In this document: one piece after another, positions 61,369-64,000 of the stretch | Position numbering within the stretch: position 1 is the stretch's first letter | Layout of the letters: each line of letters starts with the position of its first letter | Origin: CAWGXZ01 sp963826695 | Lineage (GTDB): Bacteria; Pseudomonadota; Gammaproteobacteria; Burkholderiales; Burkholderiaceae_C | NCBI GenBank assembly: GCA_963826695.1 | Contig: CAWGXZ010000004.1 | Span: 744,001 to 808,000, forward strand | Length of the DNA stretch: 64,000 nucleotides | Direction of reading: 5' to 3' | The notes under the pieces: model-generated | Databases searched by the model: none | Seen by the model: the letters and a program-made list of their open reading frames with translations, nothing else | What the model was told of the DNA's origin: nothing | Made by a program: the position numbers and the translations under genes

Positions 61369-61791
61369 ATGGAATGCACGATCCGCTGGCAGGCCGATGC
61401 CGGCATGGCTTTCACCGCTGAAACGGGCAGCGGCCATCTGCTCGTCATGGACGGCGCAGCCGATGGCGGCGGGCGCAACCTGGCGCCACGGCCGATGGAA
61501 ACGCTGCTTGCCGGAGCAGGCGGCTGTACGGCCTACGACGTGGTGCTGATCCTGAAGCGCGGCCGCCATCTCGTCAGCGGTTGTGAAGTCCGGCTGACGA
61601 GCGAACGCGCTGCCGTCGATCCGAAGGTCTTTACTCGAATCCAGATGCATTTCATCGTCAGTGGACGCGACCTGCCTGAAGCGGCGGTTGCCCGGGCGGT
61701 CGAACTCTCGCATACCAAGTACTGCTCGGCAACCATCATGCTGGAGAAGACGGCCGAGATCGTCACCAGCTATGAGATCCGCCAGATGTGA
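61369..61791 (+). CDS. OsmC/Ohr-family protein
   Basis: 140 residues of the OsmC fold. The two redox cysteines are in LLAGAGGCTAYDVVLILKRG (near residue 53) and HTKYCSATIMLEKTAEI (near 118). Family members reduce organic peroxides or are of unknown role (YhfA group, which this resembles). Divergent from the candidate small RNA; convergent with coq7. Confidence 0.88.
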   Translation: MECTIRWQADAGMAFTAETGSGHLLVMDGAADGGGRNLAPRPMETLLAGAGGCTAYDVVLILKRGRHLVSGCEVRLTSERAAVDPKVFTRIQMHFIVSGRDLPEAAVARAVELSHTKYCSATIMLEKTAEIVTSYEIRQM

Positions 61792-61816
61792 TTTCGCCGC
61801 TGCACACGCCTGAAGC

Positions 61817-62440
61817 CTAGATGTAGCGCGCCGTCGTGGTCATGACCTTGGCCGCAAGGCGCATGGCCCAGCGCACCGGCAGCGGCAGCTCGGCGGCACC
61901 CGCTGCCGATGCGCTTTCGGCATGGGCTCGTTCGTCCTGCGCCATCTGCCGCACGATCGCCCGCGAAGCATGGTCATCAGCCGGCAGTGCGGTCAGGTGC
62001 GATTCCAGGTGCCGTTCGACCTGGCGTTCGGTCTCGACAACGAAGCCGAGGCTCCAGGGGTCGCCGAAGCGACCGGCGACAAGCCCGATGCTGAAGGCTC
62101 CGGCGAACCAGAACGGATTCAGGCGGCTGGGTCGGCTGCCGAGTTGGTCGAGCCGCTCGCGGGTCCAGGCGAGATGATCGGTTTCCTCGCGAGCCGCGCT
62201 GTCGAAACGCAGCCGAAGCGCACGGTTCGGCGTCGACAGTGCCTGCGCGCGGTAGAGTGCCTGTGCGCAGACTTCGCCGACATGATTGATTCGCATGAAG
62301 GCACCGGAGGCGCGGCGGTCGGCATCGGTGAGGCAAACCTCGAGCGACGCGTGCGGCATCGGTCGGGTTGCACGGTCGCTGCCGATCAGCGTCCGACGCG
62401 CCTTGTCGAGGGTGATGAGCAGGTTGTCGATTGCAGTCAT
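61817..62440 (-). CDS. coq7: Coq7-type 2-polyprenyl-3-methyl-6-methoxy-1,4-benzoquinone monooxygenase
   Basis: 207 residues. Di-iron hydroxylase of ubiquinone synthesis. The ferritin-like iron ligands are visible as AFMRINHVGEVCAQALY, AAREETDHLAW, FVVETERQVERHLESHL and MAQDERAHAE (EExxH patterns). ATG at 62440 with weak signals; upstream in-frame sequence looks non-coding. Inner-membrane associated. Confidence 0.93.
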   Translation of the reverse strand: MTAIDNLLITLDKARRTLIGSDRATRPMPHASLEVCLTDADRRASGAFMRINHVGEVCAQALYRAQALSTPNRALRLRFDSAAREETDHLAWTRERLDQLGSRPSRLNPFWFAGAFSIGLVAGRFGDPWSLGFVVETERQVERHLESHLTALPADDHASRAIVRQMAQDERAHAESASAAGAAELPLPVRWAMRLAAKVMTTTARYI

Positions 62441-62582
62441 GCAGGCAACTTTACCCGCCCCGGGTGCGACGGGCGGCCTGGAAACTCGTTGTCTTGCAGC
62501 AACATAATGGCCTTGGATTCGTTCAAAGCTTTGCAAGCGGGTCGGCGCTCTGGTGCAATACACGCAGCTTCCGTAAAGGGGG

Positions 62583-62599
62583 TTGGCCTGATCGGCCAA
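62583..62599. promoter_or_regulatory. Palindrome in the porin leader
   Basis: TTGGCC-TGATC-GGCCAA, 6-bp perfect arms, 50 bases before the porin ATG; followed by a run of seven T at 62624-62630. It could be an operator or a 5'-UTR stem. No clear promoter found. Confidence 0.3.
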
Positions 62600-62648
62600 A
62601 CGGCTTCAATCGGTCGGGACCCTTTTTTTAACCTTGGAGATAGTCGAA

Positions 62649-63707
62649 ATGAAAAAATCTCTGCTCGCTCTTGCAGTTCTCGGCGCTTTCGCCGGCGCTG
62701 CTTCGGCACAGTCTTCCGTGACCATCTACGGCCTCTTGGACCAGAGCGTCCAGCGCACCAACGGCGGTACCGCGCCGAACGACGGCGCCGTCCAAGGCGC
62801 TGCAGGCCGTGCTTACAACCTGCGTGCCTCGTCGCAATCGCGTCTCGGCTTCCGCGGCAATGAAGATCTGGGTGGCGGCTTGTCGGCCCAGTTCCAGATC
62901 GAGCACCGCTTCGATCCCGATACCGGCAACACGGTCGCCGGCTCGCCGTTCTGGCAAGGGCGCTCGTACCTTCAGCTGACCAGCTCGACGCTTGGCAGCT
63001 TCTACGCCGGCCGTGATTACATGCCGTCGTTCTGGATCCAGCTGCGCGCCGATCCGTTCGGCAACGACGGAATTGGTCGTAGCGGTTCTGCCACGCTGTT
63101 GGGCGGCTACAGCGCGCTCGACCCGTCGCAGCCGGGTGCAGCGAATGCTACGTCGGTCAACGTTCGTCCTTCGAACTCGATCGGCTACAAGACGCCGAAC
63201 TTCCAAGGCTTCACGGCTCAGATCGCCGGTTCGGCCTCGGAGAGCAACGGAACCGGGCGCCAGTACGGTGCGAATGCAGAGTACCTGCAGGGTCCGATCT
63301 GGGCCGGTGTCGGTTACGACCGGCGCACCCGTGCTCCGGCCGCTCAGAACGACAATCAGGTCGTGAACATCGGCGCCGCCTACGACTTCGGCTTCATTCG
63401 TCCGGGTGCTTATTACGCCCGTTCGGAAACCGGCCTCAACGGCAACAACCGTGCACGTGTCTGGTCGTTGTTCGCAACGGCACCGCTCGCCGGCGGCAAG
63501 GTGAAGGTGGCCTACACCGATCTCGACGTGCGTACCGCAGCGGCAGCGAACCCCGATCGGACGAAACTCGGCCTGGGTTACGACTACCCGCTGAGCAAGC
63601 GTACCAACCTGTACGCCGACTTTGGCTATGCCAAGGCCGATCGCGTCGGTGCTACTTCGTTCAGCAACAACAAGGCCGGAGCTTTCGGCATCAAGCACAC
63701 GTTCTGA
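62649..63707 (+). CDS. Gram-negative porin (OmpC-like, Burkholderiales type)
   Basis: 352 residues with a clear signal peptide (KKSLLALAVLGAFAGAASA, cut before QSSVTIYGLLDQ) and outer-membrane barrel pattern to the C-terminal Phe (AFGIKHTF). SSVTIYGLLDQSVQ, LGFRGNEDLGGGLSAQFQIE and FWQGRSYLQLTSSTLGSFYA are typical of the general porins of Burkholderia and Bordetella. The trimer would allow passive diffusion of small hydrophilic solutes. GGAG lies 9 bases before ATG; the strong signal, terminator and codon pattern suggest high expression. Confidence 0.95.
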   Translation: MKKSLLALAVLGAFAGAASAQSSVTIYGLLDQSVQRTNGGTAPNDGAVQGAAGRAYNLRASSQSRLGFRGNEDLGGGLSAQFQIEHRFDPDTGNTVAGSPFWQGRSYLQLTSSTLGSFYAGRDYMPSFWIQLRADPFGNDGIGRSGSATLLGGYSALDPSQPGAANATSVNVRPSNSIGYKTPNFQGFTAQIAGSASESNGTGRQYGANAEYLQGPIWAGVGYDRRTRAPAAQNDNQVVNIGAAYDFGFIRPGAYYARSETGLNGNNRARVWSLFATAPLAGGKVKVAYTDLDVRTAAAANPDRTKLGLGYDYPLSKRTNLYADFGYAKADRVGATSFSNNKAGAFGIKHTF

Positions 63708-63730
63708 TCCGGATTCATCCGTCAGATCTC

Positions 63731-63755
63731 AGGCCGCCTTCGGGCGGCCTTTTTT
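63731..63755 (+). terminator. Intrinsic terminator of the porin gene
   Basis: AGGCCGCC-TTCG-GGCGGCCT stem with UUCG-type loop followed by six T, 24 bases after the stop. Confidence 0.93.
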
Positions 63756-63758
63756 ATG

Positions 63759-64000
63759 GTGCGCCCAGCATGGGCGCACTCTTGGAGGTGCAAGTCCTCC
63801 CGTAAGCTGATCACGGCGAACGAAGCGAAGCGCAACTGCGAGAGGGTGACCGGTATTGGGGAGGAAGCGTGGAGCGAAACTGCGAGCCGATGGACAAGAA
63901 CCGGATAGAAGGCGGTTCCGAGCAGGGCGAGCGGGCCATAAACCGCGAAGCTCTCGTGATCGAGGCTCAGGCGGCGTAAATCCGGCGGTTGTGCAGCGAA
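63759..64000 (+). mobile_element. Group II intron, 5' part (runs off window)
   Basis: The 5' boundary GTGCGCCCAGCATGGGCGCA fits the GUGYG start plus first stem. The next landmarks are the domain I segment GGAGGTGCAAGTCCTCC, TAAGCTGATCACGGCGAACG and GCGAGAGGGTGACCGG, all familiar from bacterial group II introns. It begins 9 bases after the porin terminator stem, the favoured place for class C introns. Only 242 bases are visible; the reverse transcriptase gene, if any, is beyond the window. Confidence 0.8.

Noticed and set aside
1..64000. tRNA, rRNA or CRISPR array
   Set aside because: I saw no cloverleaf-like segments, rRNA sequence or regularly spaced short repeats.

Overview
The window looks like chromosome from a high-GC betaproteobacterium, most likely order Burkholderiales. 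The evidence is a phasin fragment, Burkholderia/Bordetella-type porin, six Bug-type (TctC) solute receptors, ErpA next to rplM-rpsI, Coq7, and a type II secretion locus. I cannot name the family or genus.

Layout. 1-370: end of a phasin gene. 400-6960: a candidate peptide-export locus. It has a 61-residue Lys-rich peptide with a double-glycine leader, an HlyD-type adaptor, and a C39-peptidase ABC exporter with a complete catalytic triad. Two further genes follow on the same strand (N-formylglutamate amidohydrolase-like and transglutaminase-like), and a ParB/sulfiredoxin-like gene of unknown role lies between peptide and exporter. This is the most interesting part of the window. 7140-9925: glutaryl-CoA dehydrogenase and a frameshifted 3-hydroxyacyl-CoA dehydrogenase. 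10150-26140: an acyl-CoA/organic-acid catabolic region with an SDR, a phosphotransferase, two AMP-forming ligases, a CaiB/BaiF CoA-transferase, an enoyl-CoA hydratase, a quinone-oxidoreductase-like MDR enzyme, a class II aldolase, a 2-hydroxyacid dehydrogenase, a flavin reductase, a GntR/FCD regulator and four Bug receptors.

26246-35750: housekeeping genes htpG (frameshifted), srkA-like kinase, GNAT, rplM-rpsI, erpA, anmK, an M23 peptidase and tyrS. 35850-45170: a second catabolic block with two more Bug receptors, a YdiJ-like FAD/Fe-S dehydrogenase coupled to its GntR regulator, a frameshifted serine-glyoxylate-type aminotransferase, CoA-transferase and enoyl-CoA hydratase. 45172-45786: non-coding, holding a large inverted repeat. 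45787-58360: 5'-nucleotidase and the type II secretion cluster (gspG-H-I-J-K-L-M-N-D-E-F leftward, gspC divergent). 58367-63707: CobT-like protein, ilvA, a candidate small RNA, an OsmC protein, coq7 and a porin. 63759-64000: the 5' end of a group II intron, placed just after the porin terminator.

Three genes (3-hydroxyacyl-CoA dehydrogenase, htpG, aminotransferase) are split by one-base shifts at short homopolymers, and the ABC exporter probably lost its natural stop the same way. This may be sequencing error and should be kept in mind when reading those genes. Gene starts were chosen from ribosome binding sites, overlaps with the upstream gene and family length.
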